64,000 nucleotides of DNA from Flavobacterium sharifuzzamanii (GTDB lineage: Bacteria > Bacteroidota > Bacteroidia > Flavobacteriales > Flavobacteriaceae): positions 496,001-560,000 of the forward strand of contig NZ_QJGZ01000039.1 of NCBI RefSeq assembly GCF_003254585.1, in the 5' to 3' direction. Positions 28,001 through 37,169 of this stretch are shown piece by piece (the stretch's first letter is position 1; every line of letters begins with the position of its first letter). A program made the position numbers and the translations under genes. The notes beneath the pieces were generated by a model that was given only the letters and a program-made list of their open reading frames with translations, had not been told where the DNA came from and searched no databases.

Positions 28001-31000
28001 AACAGTAGATTCTGCCTCACAACCGTCTGATTTTACTTTAAAGTAATAATCTCCTGGATCTGAAGTATAGAATACGTTTGTTCCTGCTGGTAATATTGCT
28101 GTATAAGTTCCGCTTGCTCCTTTTTTGTATTCATAAGTATACGTACTATTACCACCTGCAGCCGTTAAAGTAATTTTTGCGTCTGGAGTTGCTGGCAATG
28201 TAGCTGTACAAGTTACATCTTTTTCTGGTGTAACTGTAAGTGTCAATTGACTATTTACATGTAAAGGCTTTTTGGCTTCACAACCATTATCGTCTTTTAC
28301 ACTTAAAATATAATCTCCAGGAGCAGAAATAGTCTTAACTGGATCGCTGCTGTAAACACCATCAATTCCATATTGAACAACACCATTATATGTTGTGCCA
28401 GATATAGTAACTGTAATTGGCGCACCACCTGTTTTAAAACAAGTTACTGCAGGGTCATCAATTGTTGGTACTAGATCTCTAGTGATATGAGCTGTTGTTT
28501 GAGCAGGACAGCCTTTCTCATCTCTTACATAAACATCATAATCTAATCCATCAACATCAGTATCTTTAGAGAACGTTGTTGAAGTCGTGTAATCTGCAGG
28601 GTAAACAGGTGCCGTTGAACCAGCTTTAACCACTGCATAATATAATATTCCTGTTCCGCCATTTGCCGTTACAGTGATTGTTGTATTTTTTCTATCGCAG
28701 AATACTTTAGGCCCAGTTGCGCTTACAATAGTAACTGCTGTAGGATTTGTTAATACGATAGTTTCATGAGCCTCACATTTTGTAAGGTTGTTTGTAACAC
28801 TAAATGTATACGAATCTGCTTTTAATCCAGAATATGTGATTACATCTCCTGTTTTAGAAATACCAGTTGTAATTGTACCCGTAACAGCTCCCACTAAACT
28901 ATAAGTATAACCTGTAGTTCCGTTAGTGTTTCCTGAAATGGTGAAAACAAGTTTACCATCAGCCAAATCCTTACAAGATACATTAGTATCAATTTTACCA
29001 GACTCTAAAATTGGAGTTACAGGATCGATAACTGCTGTTCCTGTTTTTGTACATCCGTTATCGTCTGTAATAGTGAAATTATAAGTTCCAGGTACTAAAC
29101 CTGCAAAAGTATAAGTATTAGAATTTTGAGTTGTTACTAATACTGCTGGTGCAGTTGCTGCAACATAGCTAGTAATCTCATACTTCAATGGCAATTTACC
29201 ACCAGTAACTGTAACTAATAAATCTGTTGTTAATTTAGAAGCCTCACAAGTAATAGCTGGAGATGAAAAAGCTATAGCCGTTGGAGGAGTTAAAGGCACA
29301 ACCGTAGCTGAAGTAGCTACTGTACAACCATTTGCATCTGTAACTGTTATATTTACAGTACCAGAAGCATTAATTGTAAATGTATTTGAATTTGATAAAA
29401 TTATTGATGTAGCTGGATTTCCAGTATCATAAGTATATTTATACTTGTTTGCACCTGTATAAGGAGTTCCTCCTGAAGCAGTAACTGTTATAATAGCTGC
29501 TTGAGATGCATTGTTAGTTCCACATTTTAAATCAGTTGTAACTTTTGCATCCGCTTCAAATTTAGCTGCTGGACCATTAACCGTTACTGGTTTAGGAACA
29601 GAACATTTTGTATTAGTGTCTCTAACTACGATATCGTAAGTAGAGGCTGCTAATCCTATAAACTCATTAGTCGACTGCCAAGTAGCTCCATTATCTTTAC
29701 TGTATTCGTAAGTTCCTGAAGCTGGAGTTGCAGTTACAGTTATTTTTCCTGTAGACTCACCAAAACATTTAACATGAGTAATATCTGTTGTAAAATCAGG
29801 TGTTACTTTCGTCGCAACGTTTTCTGTAAAGCCAGTTGTACAACCTTTACTGTCTAATATTTCAAAAACATAAGAACCGGCAACAGCTGCAGGATATGTA
29901 AATGTAGTTACGCCTGCTCCAACATTTGTATATGTAGCAGGGAAACCAGCTCCATTAACATTAACTCTATATTTGTAATCAGGGTAACCATTACCAATTG
30001 TAACTTCAATAATAGCATCTGCACTAGTACTACAATCTAGTTTTTTGGTGATTTTATGATCAGTAACAACTACTGGAATAGCCACTACTTGTTTTGGTAA
30101 ATCTATTGAACATCCTGTAGAAATATCTCTTACAGTTACAACATAATCATCTGGAATTAATCCTGTGAAAGTACCATTGTTTTTAGGTGTACCTCCATTA
30201 AGACTGTAAGTATAATTTGGTGCAGCATTTGGAGTAACAACAATTGTAGCTCCTGTTCCGCCAGCACACAAATCTGTAGTCGCATCAATTGATGCTGTAG
30301 GAGGTGCTACAGTACCAATAACGAAGTCGCCTTTTACTTCACAACCATTTAGATCCTTTACTAAAACGTCATAAGTTCCAGCATTTAAATTTGAAAACAC
30401 ATTTGTTGGTTGTGTAATTGCAGTTCCTGCTGGTGATGTAGGAGTTATTGTATATTCATAAGCTCCCCAACCACCAACTGCATTGATTGTCGCTGTACCT
30501 TTATTATCACAAGTAACATCTGTAACAACTTCTGGATTTAAATCTAATTTAGCTGTTGGTCCATCAATTACAACCGTTTGGTCTTTAGAACAAGTTGTAT
30601 CTGTATTAGTAACAACAATTTTATGAGTTCCTGCACTTAATCCTGTTACAGAAATATCAAATGAAGTTCCTACTGCAGGTGATATTAATGCTGTAACTGG
30701 TGCTAAAGCATCAACTTGGTAGCTGTATCTAACAATGTTACCCAATCCAGAAACTGTAAAGATTGCAGTACCATCTGTAGCTCCGCTACAAGTTATATTA
30801 TTATGAGATTTAACTGAAATCTCAAAAACTGGCAATGCTTTAATTTCATGTATCTTTTCGAAAACACATTTATTAGCATCTCTAACTTCAAAAGTATAAA
30901 TTACACCCGCATCTAATCCTGCAAAAGTATTGCTAGATTGGAATGTCGTTGTAGCATAAGCAGCTGGTGCTTTTATTCTATATTCTAAACCTGCTGTTGG

Positions 31001-34000
31001 AAGTGCTACTCCAGCAGCATCTACAACATTAGTAATAGTTACTGTTGCTTGATTTGAAGGACAAGTTACAGCTGAATTATTAATTGTCATTCCTTTTGGA
31101 GGATTCGGTGCCACAATTGTACCTGCGACAACCGTTTTAGAACAATTTTTACTATCTGTAACCGTAACAGAATAACTTCCTGGAATTGTCAAATTCTCAA
31201 AAAGACCTGTAGTATTATTTCCAACTACAGTATTTGTAGTTGTATTTTTTAATTCAAAATTATAACCGCCATTACCACCTATTGCAGATGCAGTAATAGT
31301 TGCCAATGTCTCACAAGTATATGGTGTAGAAATAGATGCCGAAGGCACTAAATCTTCTGGTTGGAAAACTTTAAATGTGTACGATTGCTCGCAACCTAAA
31401 TTGTCTTTTACAATATAGCTGTAAGTAATTCCGGCAACTGAACCGGCTAATGGACCATAATGAGTGGCTGTTCCAAAAGCACCTGTTCCATTAAACTGAT
31501 ATGTAAATGGAGCCACACCTGTTAATGGTGTAATGTCTACATATCCATTTGCAGCATTATAACATGTAACATTTTCAACTTTATGTTCAGCAGTTACAGG
31601 CTCTGTTGGTTTAATTTCTTTTTCTTCAACAGCTTTACAGCCATTTTTATCTGTGATTGTGAAAACATATGTTCCTGGAACATCTGTATATGTAAATGTA
31701 GGACCAGTAATATCTCCGCTATTAAATAAAACACCATTAGTTGTTTTATTTTTTACTTCGTATTTATAAGGAGCAGTTCCTCCACTAATTGTAACTTCAA
31801 TCGTAGCTTTTCCTGTTGTACAAGTTAATGCACCACTGATAGATGAACGAGCTGAAATTTGCTCATCAATTGTTTGGCTTACTGCCAAAGCATCACAACT
31901 ATTAGCATCTGTAATTAAGAAACTATATTTACCTGGCGCATTTACTTTGTAATCAAATGATGTTGTATTAAATGAAGCGCTTGAAGATCCATAAGTAGTT
32001 CCTCCATCTGTACTTACTTTATAAGTAAAAGGACCAACTCCTCCAATAATATTAACTGTAATTTTTGCGCCTGCATTATTATCAAAACACAATCCTGAGT
32101 TCTGTACTACTTCTGCTTGTGGTTTAGAGGCTGGATCAATTACCAGTTCTGTATCCATTGCATCAGAACAAGACTTAGAATCTACTCCTGAAATAATATA
32201 AGTACCTGCTGGAACTTCATATAAAATTCCATCGGTTGGGAAAGTTCTAGTGTAAGTAGAGTTTTTATCTTTTAATGTTAAAGTATACGCTGGTGTACCG
32301 CCACTAGCAGTAGCAGTAACAGTTGCACCTTTACAAGTAGCCGCTGATGCAATTGCATTTACAACAAATGGATCCTTAGCAGGAATTGTTGTTGGAATTG
32401 TAAAGTTACAAGACGCCGCATCATTTGCATAACGAACACGAACATCATAAACACCTGAATTTTTTCCTGAGATTACAACAGGAGAAACTTTAGAATTTAC
32501 CCATGTTGGAGATGGATCACCTCCATTTAATGTATAGTAGAAACCATCAGTTGTATTAAAGTTTTCTGCGTAAATACTAAAACCACCATCAGCACTATCA
32601 CTACAAGAAACTCCTGTAATACCTTTAACTTCAGCTTTAAATCCTTTTCCGTTTTCTACTTTTAGATCTAATGTTTCAGCAGATAAACATGATTTTGGTA
32701 ACTGACGTACCCAAATATCATCAATAACTAAGTCATTACCATTAAATACTTCACTTCCAGAACGAACAACAAAAGTTAAATTTTTATTGTCACCTGGATT
32801 TAGTTTTATACTAATCGGTACCCATTTTTTTCTGTCTGGGTGATTAAAGCCAGGAGCAATTTCTCCTGTATCATCTCTGGCCACAACTTTTCCTGTTCCG
32901 TCAACCAATTCAATTCTAATAATTGGCGCAGCACTGTTATAGGTTGGCATTAATAAATTACCTACATAAAAATCTACAATTACATCCTGATTAGGAATAA
33001 CGTCTACAATTGGTTTACTGTATAAAATACCATATTTTCCAGCAGCATTACCAACGTTTACTAATAAATATCTACCATTAGGATCTCCTACATTATCCAA
33101 ATTATTTGGATTTGTAGTATGATCTTTGTAATGGAACCAAGCTCCAGAATTATTACTATTTGGGTCATCAGGTCTCCAGAAGAAACTCGCTACAGAATAC
33201 TGATTATCTTCAACAGATTGACTAGGATTACCGGAAGGATCCAAACAAGTAAAAGGTTTCGTTGTTCTCTGGTCATTAAAACAATATGCAGCTGCAATAC
33301 CAGGTGTTGTAGTTGGAGGCCCGCTTCCGAAATCCTCTTTCAATAAGTTGCTAAATGTAGGAGCCTGTACTAAAGTATATTCTACTTTAATTTTATAATC
33401 ACCTGCAGGTACATCTTTAAAGACGTTAGCAGGAGTGTTTGTATTTAATGCATAAATATAGTTGCCAGGGTTTGCTGGGTCTGGCTTACCTATATAGTAT
33501 GAATAAGTATAACTTGCGCTTGTAGAAACATTAGCAGTTACTGTTACTGTCCCTTGTCCGTTACAGTTGTAAACAGCATCTGAAACATCAAAAGTAGGTT
33601 TTGATGGTTTTGGATCTAGAACAATTCCTTTAACCTCAAAAATACAGCCTGCCGCATCTTTAATTAATAAAGTATATGGTGTAGCACTAGGATCAACATA
33701 AGCCTGATTACTTGTTTGCCAAGTTTTTCCACCATCAAAACTATATCGATAAGGATCCGGTGCAGGGAATTGAACACCCCCTTGTGGATTCGTAATTCTG
33801 ACTAAACCTTGTTCTTCATGTCCTGTTGGTCCGCAACCTGATAATTCAGCAACACCACCAGAAGCCGTTAACGGTGAACCTGGACCTGTTATTTTTATAG
33901 TTTGCTCTGGATCAAAACAATCTACACCATCGTAAGTGTATTTTACAATTACTTTATAATCACCTGGACTTAGGTTTGTAGTTGGCAAAGTTGTAAAAGC

Positions 34001-37000
34001 TCCACCATTTACATTATAAGAAACTGCATATCCAGAATCTGCTGGAGTAACAGTCATCGAAATTTCACCTTCCTTAGAATTGTAACAAGCAAGGTTTTTA
34101 GTATCAAATGTAACTGTCGGTTTTACAATTTGGATCATTTTGATAGGAGGAATTGTTACAGAACATCCTTTATCATCAACAACCACAATATTGAAAATAC
34201 CGTCAGCAGGTAAATCAGCTGGTGTAACCGTTATTATCGGGCTAGTAAAGTAATCAGCGTTACCATTTACATAATACATATAATATGGTGGTGGGCCTGG
34301 TCTTGGAGTACCTCCTGTAACTGTCACCGTAATTTCACCATTGGCACATGCTGTAAGATCTTTAGTTACTTTTGCCTCAGCAGCCAAACGATAATCGTAT
34401 ACTTCGATTTCTTTCGTTATGAAACAGCCGTTATTAGCTGTAGACATATCAACTTCATACACTCCTGGTTCAACTCCTTTAAATTCTTTAAAGTTATCAT
34501 CGATCAAACCTGTGTTTTGAATCTCTACTGTACTACCTTTCTTTCTAAGAACAAATTTATACTGACCAGGAACGTTATTTAAATTTGCATTTATAATTCC
34601 TAATTGACCTGTACAAATAGGGTGAGTTGCTTTGATATCTGCTGATAATACAAGTTCTTCAACATTTACATCTACATAGAAAGGACATGCAGACATTTGA
34701 CCGTCGATTAATACAGTCTGTCTGATTTGAACTTTATAACTTCCTTTTGGAACATTATTGAAAGTACTTGATGTTTGATAATTTGTCCCATCAAGACTAT
34801 AGCTATATCCTGTATTTTCTGGCGGATTTGTAACTTTAATCCAACCCTTAGTATTACAAACAATATCTTGTTTTTCTGCTTGTGTATCAAGTTTATTCTG
34901 ATAAACATTAAAATAATGCATCACCACACAAGTGTTGCCATAATTTACAACAAGTCTGAAAACACCAGGTCTGTCAGCAACAAACTTTGTATCATTATCA
35001 ACGATAGTAGTCCAGTTTGTTGCTCCTTCATAAGGACAGCTTTCTGGATTTGGTTGATTTGCTGGAGGAACATCTTTAGTTTCCTGCCATGTTACTTTTG
35101 TTGCACCTGTAATTTTTGTGTCAATTTCTCTCTTATCGTTAAGACCACACAAGAAAATTTTAGGAAACGGTTTATTATCTCTCACACAGGCATAAGCAAG
35201 TCCTGTAGCTGGATCAATATTATCTCCTTTAATTGGATTTGCAATTGTCCCTGCAAGATAATCTTTAACATTAAACGTTTGCATAATAGGTTCACAGTTA
35301 TCAGCTCCACTATTATTAACCGTATATTTTCCTGGTTTATCAATAGTAACTGTTCTATTGTTTCCGCCAAAAATAACTCCGTTTGGATCTCTCCATACGT
35401 AAGTTTTATAACCTAAAGCTGCTGTTAATGTAGCGGTACCACATATTGAAACATCTCTGTTAAATAAACAATCTTGAATACCAACTAAAAAGTTTGTAGC
35501 AGTTGGTTCTCCAACATTACATTGTGAGATTGAAGAATAACTTCCTTCTCCAAAACCTTCTGGTGAAGTATTTTTTTCACCAAAATATCTAGAGAAAGCT
35601 ATATTTTCAACTTTGTTAGAACACGCATCTATTAACTCGTTACAGTCATCTACAACTTTTACTTTAAATTTAATAGTATATGGTGTAAGCGGACCATTCG
35701 CAACGACCATTGCATCAGGTATTGTGAATACTAATTTTCTAGTAGCAGCATCATATGTTGCTGTAATTCTAGAATCCATTGTAATACCACTAAGACCACC
35801 AAAAATTACATTTTTAGGAAGCTCATCAGTTATAGTAAAATTCTTCGCATTATCGTTTCCTTCATTTCTAAAATTAATTTCGTATTGAATATCCTGATTT
35901 AAAGTTACCGGCTTTCCATTAATATTATTGTTGTTTTTATCTAAAGCATTCTTTTTTAATACAATTTTAGGAGCAATAATTTCTACTGATAAAGCCGTAA
36001 AAAACATATAATAAGAATCCTGAGAAGTGTTAATCGTAAGATTAGCATCTGTTTCATTATTCTGTATAATCGTATTATTTGGATTGTCAATTTTTACCAC
36101 ACCAGTATCATAACCTAAAGTATTTATACTGGCAGGAGTACGACCTGGCAAAATAATATCACCATCGGTTATTGTACTGTTAAAAAAGTTTGGTGTACCA
36201 GGGTTGCCCGGTGCAATTGGTCTTACAAGTGAAGAAATATTTCCTGCTGTAGCAGATTTTAAACCTTGAATGCTAAGTCCGTCTCCTTTTAAGGAAGCAT
36301 CACCTTCTAATGCAGCAAAAGCAAGTTTTGCATTTACATCTCCAAATGGATTCGTTCTAAAACCTGAAACAGGAATCACCAACGGTGGATCACTCGCTCT
36401 AATAATACCAAAACCATTAAAACTTGTGATGAACTTGTTTGGTAATAATGGATCTTTATAAACTACAAAAATAGACCAGCCACCAGAGTTACCTCCAGGA
36501 GTCACTTTTCCTTCAGAAGTCATGATGTCACCTACAGTATAAACACCATCCTTAGCACTCTTAACTTCATCTGTAATTTCTTTAAAACAAGCATACGGTT
36601 TTGAAGCATATACATTGGTAACACCTGGTTTTCCTTCATCATAGATGATTGTACCTGTTAACTGCTTGTATGCCGCTGTAGGTGTTTTTAATTTCACGTT
36701 AGCGATTTTGCTTCGGTCGGTACCCTGATAAGTTCCTGCCCAATACAAAGCAGCGTATACAATCTCGTAACATGCCTGACTAGCTTGGGGAATCACTAGT
36801 TTCGCAGAACTTGAATTAAAGGTATTGCTATCGCCGTCAATATCGATATATTTCATATCGAAATTGTCGTTCACCTTAGTTACATCGTCGAAAGCATCAT
36901 TTGCGCGCTGATTTTTTTTATTTTCATCTCTATTTAAGATGTTGTTTCCAATCACCAAAATATCTCCATTCAAACTGGCGCTATATTCTGTTTTGAAACC

Positions 37001-37093
37001 TTCTCTTACCTGAGAATAGGAAGATAAACTTAACAATAAAAATACGACTGCAATTAATACTTTAAAAATAGTAGGTTTTTTCATAGTCTTCAT
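19049..37093 (-). CDS. sprB: SprB, giant gliding-motility adhesin with T9SS type B sorting domain
   Basis: A 6014-residue cell-surface adhesin. Order: signal peptide (about 1-28, ending SSYSQ); an N-terminal beta-rich domain (30-370); a DUF11-like domain (about 378-500, QYEINFRNEGND); Ig-like modules with a pair of Cys each; a jelly-roll-like insert at about 1245-1475; then several dozen SprB/PKD-like modules of 70-100 residues, each with a Cys near its first strand and a DxxGC near its end; last, the CHU_C/type B sorting domain (about 5925-6014, starting CMPNYFTPNG and ending FVGHFTLYR). F. johnsoniae SprB (6497 residues) moves along a helical track on the cell driven by the motor. The neighbours sprC, sprD and sprF match that operon. 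ATG 37093 or 37084 could start it. Confidence 0.95.
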   Translation of the reverse strand: MKTMKKPTIFKVLIAVVFLLLSLSSYSQVREGFKTEYSASLNGDILVIGNNILNRDENKKNQRANDAFDDVTKVNDNFDMKYIDIDGDSNTFNSSSAKLVIPQASQACYEIVYAALYWAGTYQGTDRSKIANVKLKTPTAAYKQLTGTIIYDEGKPGVTNVYASKPYACFKEITDEVKSAKDGVYTVGDIMTSEGKVTPGGNSGGWSIFVVYKDPLLPNKFITSFNGFGIIRASDPPLVIPVSGFRTNPFGDVNAKLAFAALEGDASLKGDGLSIQGLKSATAGNISSLVRPIAPGNPGTPNFFNSTITDGDIILPGRTPASINTLGYDTGVVKIDNPNNTIIQNNETDANLTINTSQDSYYMFFTALSVEIIAPKIVLKKNALDKNNNNINGKPVTLNQDIQYEINFRNEGNDNAKNFTITDELPKNVIFGGLSGITMDSRITATYDAATRKLVFTIPDAMVVANGPLTPYTIKFKVKVVDDCNELIDACSNKVENIAFSRYFGEKNTSPEGFGEGSYSSISQCNVGEPTATNFLVGIQDCLFNRDVSICGTATLTAALGYKTYVWRDPNGVIFGGNNRTVTIDKPGKYTVNNSGADNCEPIMQTFNVKDYLAGTIANPIKGDNIDPATGLAYACVRDNKPFPKIFLCGLNDKREIDTKITGATKVTWQETKDVPPANQPNPESCPYEGATNWTTIVDNDTKFVADRPGVFRLVVNYGNTCVVMHYFNVYQNKLDTQAEKQDIVCNTKGWIKVTNPPENTGYSYSLDGTNYQTSSTFNNVPKGSYKVQIRQTVLIDGQMSACPFYVDVNVEELVLSADIKATHPICTGQLGIINANLNNVPGQYKFVLRKKGSTVEIQNTGLIDDNFKEFKGVEPGVYEVDMSTANNGCFITKEIEVYDYRLAAEAKVTKDLTACANGEITVTVTGGTPRPGPPPYYMYYVNGNADYFTSPIITVTPADLPADGIFNIVVVDDKGCSVTIPPIKMIQIVKPTVTFDTKNLACYNSKEGEISMTVTPADSGYAVSYNVNGGAFTTLPTTNLSPGDYKVIVKYTYDGVDCFDPEQTIKITGPGSPLTASGGVAELSGCGPTGHEEQGLVRITNPQGGVQFPAPDPYRYSFDGGKTWQTSNQAYVDPSATPYTLLIKDAAGCIFEVKGIVLDPKPSKPTFDVSDAVYNCNGQGTVTVTANVSTSASYTYSYYIGKPDPANPGNYIYALNTNTPANVFKDVPAGDYKIKVEYTLVQAPTFSNLLKEDFGSGPPTTTPGIAAAYCFNDQRTTKPFTCLDPSGNPSQSVEDNQYSVASFFWRPDDPNSNNSGAWFHYKDHTTNPNNLDNVGDPNGRYLLVNVGNAAGKYGILYSKPIVDVIPNQDVIVDFYVGNLLMPTYNSAAPIIRIELVDGTGKVVARDDTGEIAPGFNHPDRKKWVPISIKLNPGDNKNLTFVVRSGSEVFNGNDLVIDDIWVRQLPKSCLSAETLDLKVENGKGFKAEVKGITGVSCSDSADGGFSIYAENFNTTDGFYYTLNGGDPSPTWVNSKVSPVVISGKNSGVYDVRVRYANDAASCNFTIPTTIPAKDPFVVNAIASAATCKGATVTATASGGTPAYTLTLKDKNSTYTRTFPTDGILYEVPAGTYIISGVDSKSCSDAMDTELVIDPASKPQAEVVQNSGLCFDNNAGAKITVNIIGGVGPFTYKVSTDGGTTYGSSSASFNTTSFDYKVNAPGKYSFLITDANSCDALAVSQTIDEQISARSSISGALTCTTGKATIEVTISGGTAPYKYEVKNKTTNGVLFNSGDITGPTFTYTDVPGTYVFTITDKNGCKAVEEKEIKPTEPVTAEHKVENVTCYNAANGYVDITPLTGVAPFTYQFNGTGAFGTATHYGPLAGSVAGITYSYIVKDNLGCEQSYTFKVFQPEDLVPSASISTPYTCETLATITASAIGGNGGYNFELKNTTTNTVVGNNTTGLFENLTIPGSYSVTVTDSKNCSKTVVAGTIVAPNPPKGMTINNSAVTCPSNQATVTITNVVDAAGVALPTAGLEYRIKAPAAYATTTFQSSNTFAGLDAGVIYTFEVRDANKCVFEKIHEIKALPVFEISVKSHNNITCSGATDGTAIFTVSGLGNIVRYSYQVDALAPVTALISPAVGTSFDISVTGLSAGTHKIVVTNTDTTCSKDQTVVIDGPTAKLDLNPEVVTDVTCDNKGTATINAVGGWGAYEYTITPTSPAGTAITQPTNVFSNLNAGTYDVLVKDLNGCEVKGDFVIGTVAPPTASIDATTDLCAGGTGATIVVTPNAAPNYTYSLNGGTPKNNGTFTGLIPDDYVVTVRDISTGCSIDLPKQVVAIPVVVTDHKITKKLDCSTSADAIIEVTIGNGYPDYKYRVNVNGAGFPATYTNVGAGVTTFTYPAAVAGSYVFEILDSKGCTTGFTENVATKVTPDFTTDITHVKCFGESTGKITVTATPASGTYEYSKDNGATWQSTNEFIGLAASTYDIVVRDTNTKCSVPKPVTVNGPAAKFEADAKVTTDLKCGTNNASQAAIITVTASGGTPYTGANKYKYTYDTGNPATSIILSNSNTFTINASGTVNITVTDANGCTVATSATVVPLTPPTAIAFSSPAITCEASKLTTDLLVTVTGGKLPLKYEITSYVAATAPAVLVTTQNSNTYTFAGLVPGTYNFTITDDNGCTKTGTAVIDPVTPILESGKIDTNVSCKDLADGKLVFTISGNTNGTTGYTYSLVGAVTGTITTGISKTGDVITYSGLKADSYTFSVTNNLTKCEAHETIVLTNPTAVTIVSATGPKVFCDRKNTTITVTANGGTGILYYAVVKAGSTAPVYPADYTTSTTFSKDTDVDGLDYDVYVRDEKGCPAQTTAHITRDLVPTIDDPAVTCFKTGGAPITVTISGTTYNGVVQYGIDGVYSSDPVKTISAPGDYILSVKDDNGCEAKKPLHVNSQLTLTVTPEKDVTCTATLPATPDAKITLTAAGGNSTYTYEYKKGASGTYTAILPAGTNVFYTSDPGDYYFKVKSDGCEAESTVPVEVTTPIKPVASAVATPTLCSGSNEGTIKITVTSGGTPPFYYTIDNWVTENQTGYFTDLAGATGTGLEYTYQVRDSKGCLSAASTKVAVVSPDPVTFDTEQENIECDKTVGGSGSSLGSITVKDVKGGSGSYVYYLTSNFGYSASFNAPTGEDKTFEIIDFGIYTVVVKDLNDCTLSKQVVMASPPEDLDIDVTTTASDCVNAGTAIVTVKVIVPSADYEFGLLEYNTAPYTNNYSGPDVAGGTVKTFKNLIPGVTYTFVVHDKATNCYFLKSANGPIPPASSLVGPAIATNVTCKNANDGSVSFTVSGWAPTTTDVRYQIFKEQSNVPVSGEINVSVSGTSFTRTYPDPLPGTLAPGRYYIAYTEYNGAVKGCQSSSGTFEIKESTTDLEVKASVIKNDNCKDLAGIVKAQASGGTGPYFYQIVPDVLPLGFGAEDTKPTAASFTAAHTASTFYVNSGDYLVWAKDSYGCIQPTVVSVNVPLDPAPAIANLAIVNKCAAEGAFEVTVSMTTQGIAPYYIKVNGGDFIEIKDAVPFPYTIKGLSSGPVNVTIKDSNDCSDSKSITITETPIASAQVTKQLDCSVSGNAVANATITVKVEKGTPAYTYEVKKGTAGTYAAINPTTTVVAGVTTFTYPVTAANADVYQFRITDANGCPIETAPVNVDAIVPIVPDYKAIQPLCNGGNGTIEVSAKGGKAPYKYNFNGLGFSDTTLYTVGAGTYSFIVKDALGCEVTSSATLGEPTLLTLLTPDITGLTCGAGNVAQSATVILKATGGTGAYTYSFNGGDFIAKDTYTVTENSTKTDQHILYAIKDENGCTVNGSVDILKLVPPTGFDFKAGPVITCTTLDTNVEIINVAGGVGPLTYQKISPTFEDNGTNIFAGLLPDVEYVFQVTDANKCTFQKNLKIPNVVKIDIKETSKDGITCLTATDGKATFYVSGFNTTYHYTLDGVGVPGNHSNPVISLTGLSAGDHTIEVIDDATDCPKDITVNIAAPPAALVLAAPVVTPLGCTTSGAVTVKASEGWGDYTFTLTQPDNTTITNTDGIFKNLTQTGFYDIKVKDANTCSVEVLNSFELITPPKPTLTIATTSDYCYYNTDSTTLVITAASTSTFPITYEYSIDNGESWHSTNTFDKLTPKTYVIKVRDNYGCESAATTVEIKPQLFASIAMEKPIYCAGTQPADGTIRVKAVGGYAPYRYTYTYKGVTSGLINFTNALYSDFNVVDTDYGVYVFDVYDARDCHVTTNTVDMVPPTPVTFKVTPTSPNCSDPQGNISNGSILVTLDPGNDDRDYTYTIQRTLPAGGALISQSTPLFTGLIAGTYTVRVISGKQCSDSQPIDIVVPPAVVAKATPSAFTCSGTNMPNSTEVEVTATGGTGLYTYSENGTNWIEGNKFTVSNDTAQTLTFYVKDSNGCIDDVQIPIAAFPKLTGAVASLGDRASCDNSGHETIHVEIAGGASPANFEYQVYQDGQILGTVVQVNPGDSSFDYIAPTAGHFYQFKITDKTTFCSIITNAYQVPLYNTAKVIATASSSVSCNGGTNGEITIDVIDYKGTYTYQVWNAGVAVTGVLGPIDSRTDNPFVIPVGVGAGSAYTVVIKEIDYPFCSVTSNTFEITQPPVLDLISFKPAVKNQNCNTAGAVITIDETQIVGGTKGYKYVVVLPTAGVPADGSFKDEKIFTIPTTAIAPAVDTWNVYVMDAKGCKAFVPVDISKDPMPAITNVSVVSPCYDVNGYTINVAATGVAPLEYSLDGEQYGKDAFFTVKTAGDYTVWVRDANKCVVKAATAFNIPEPLTLKAEITTDPTCMTANGVVTLTAGGGKMPAQYVYTKDNWTTTTVDNVFKDLAPGSYTFIVRDISTSPTCEKSVDVTIETPTLVTGITAKGFDVTCNTYKDGRIEVKLDAANNNPEYRYSLTAGPVTRPLQDSPYFYDLPAGDYEVTVISGKGCPGTATVKVGEPAAILVNKPVVTQYLCNVGNTAIDATITVPVGSVSGGSNTYIRYQFIRDGKVVQDDDRNTYTESDYLGGTYEVIVFDSKGCQGGYSSVKIDQYVDIARLDLATTKINCRDAESVQVTAIPTRGTLPALTYTIEGTNGTVYPVTNGLNGLFTGLKVGTYLIKVTNPVTGCGVEKPYIVNEPNTFRLIATNIKDVTCFTDSNGSITLTLVDDIPTPSDEAGPFTYVLTHESGASVSGNSNGATKVDLSGLAAGKYTFVAQLTGLPYCSVTTNFTIQRPSAALEIKVNSKPISCLSNTDGEIVATATGGWTGDYQYRLDGPVTKPYSAENKFTDLPAGLYTVYVMDANGCEDSDTVRLSIPTPIAINISATPMLTCFDNEDGIVTINTVTGGSGNYTYTLHGVLVDGTVITAKAQGSNQFTNLKAGTYYVTANDTWGCTSDSNKVTIDQPEIVKATLSIVKTETCQQVPVIKLTAVGGVPPYYYSADGTNYTGPFSSFIDITLPVTTAATEYKYFVKDSKDCRSFVSNTTEFKPVPKLEFEKSSKIDIKCKGGATGSITVVAKGGLGNYKYTLQDAAGIDITPAPAQAIPGTFTELPIGTYKVKVTSSDCQTVSTTFVLTEPATSLTADAIATPLTCNGYNNGKITVNAQGGVGAYKYAIEPEFKQFFDKNVFENLKPGFYDILVQDENECYVYIKDVEVKEPDPIAITEDLTLRQEEHCAGDKDAQFVIDVTGGTKPYSYSLDNQNGPFTLGDPTQTRFTFSSLEGKAHTVYILDANQCMQEITINMAPPVTLNPTIEVTYDCVNNAQANMVVVTIDPSNTDPTQVTYALDNGNFQPSNIFTNVPAGPHYITVKHTNGCEVTPDLFEVNAVDPVSLIDVTNQSKDINTIVVKAAGGVAPYEYSFNGEPFTSSNSYRIYKTGDYVVIVRDKNGCEATITVHGTFYDFCMPNYFTPNGSTGTTIGPDCGALAYKELTFDIYDRYGRVVAKYRVGGKWDGRYHGQELPTGDYWYVLKLNDPKDPREFVGHFTLYR

Positions 37094-37169
37094 TTTGTTT
37101 TTGGCCTTTTAAATTTTTTAAGGGGCATTAAAAAATAAATTTCAGCATTCTAAACTTTTATTTATTTGC

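Noticed and set aside
34775..35416. Plus-strand ORF (213 codons) opposite sprB
   Set aside because: Lies wholly inside the clear sprB reading frame on the other strand. Ile/Cys/Phe-rich random-looking product.
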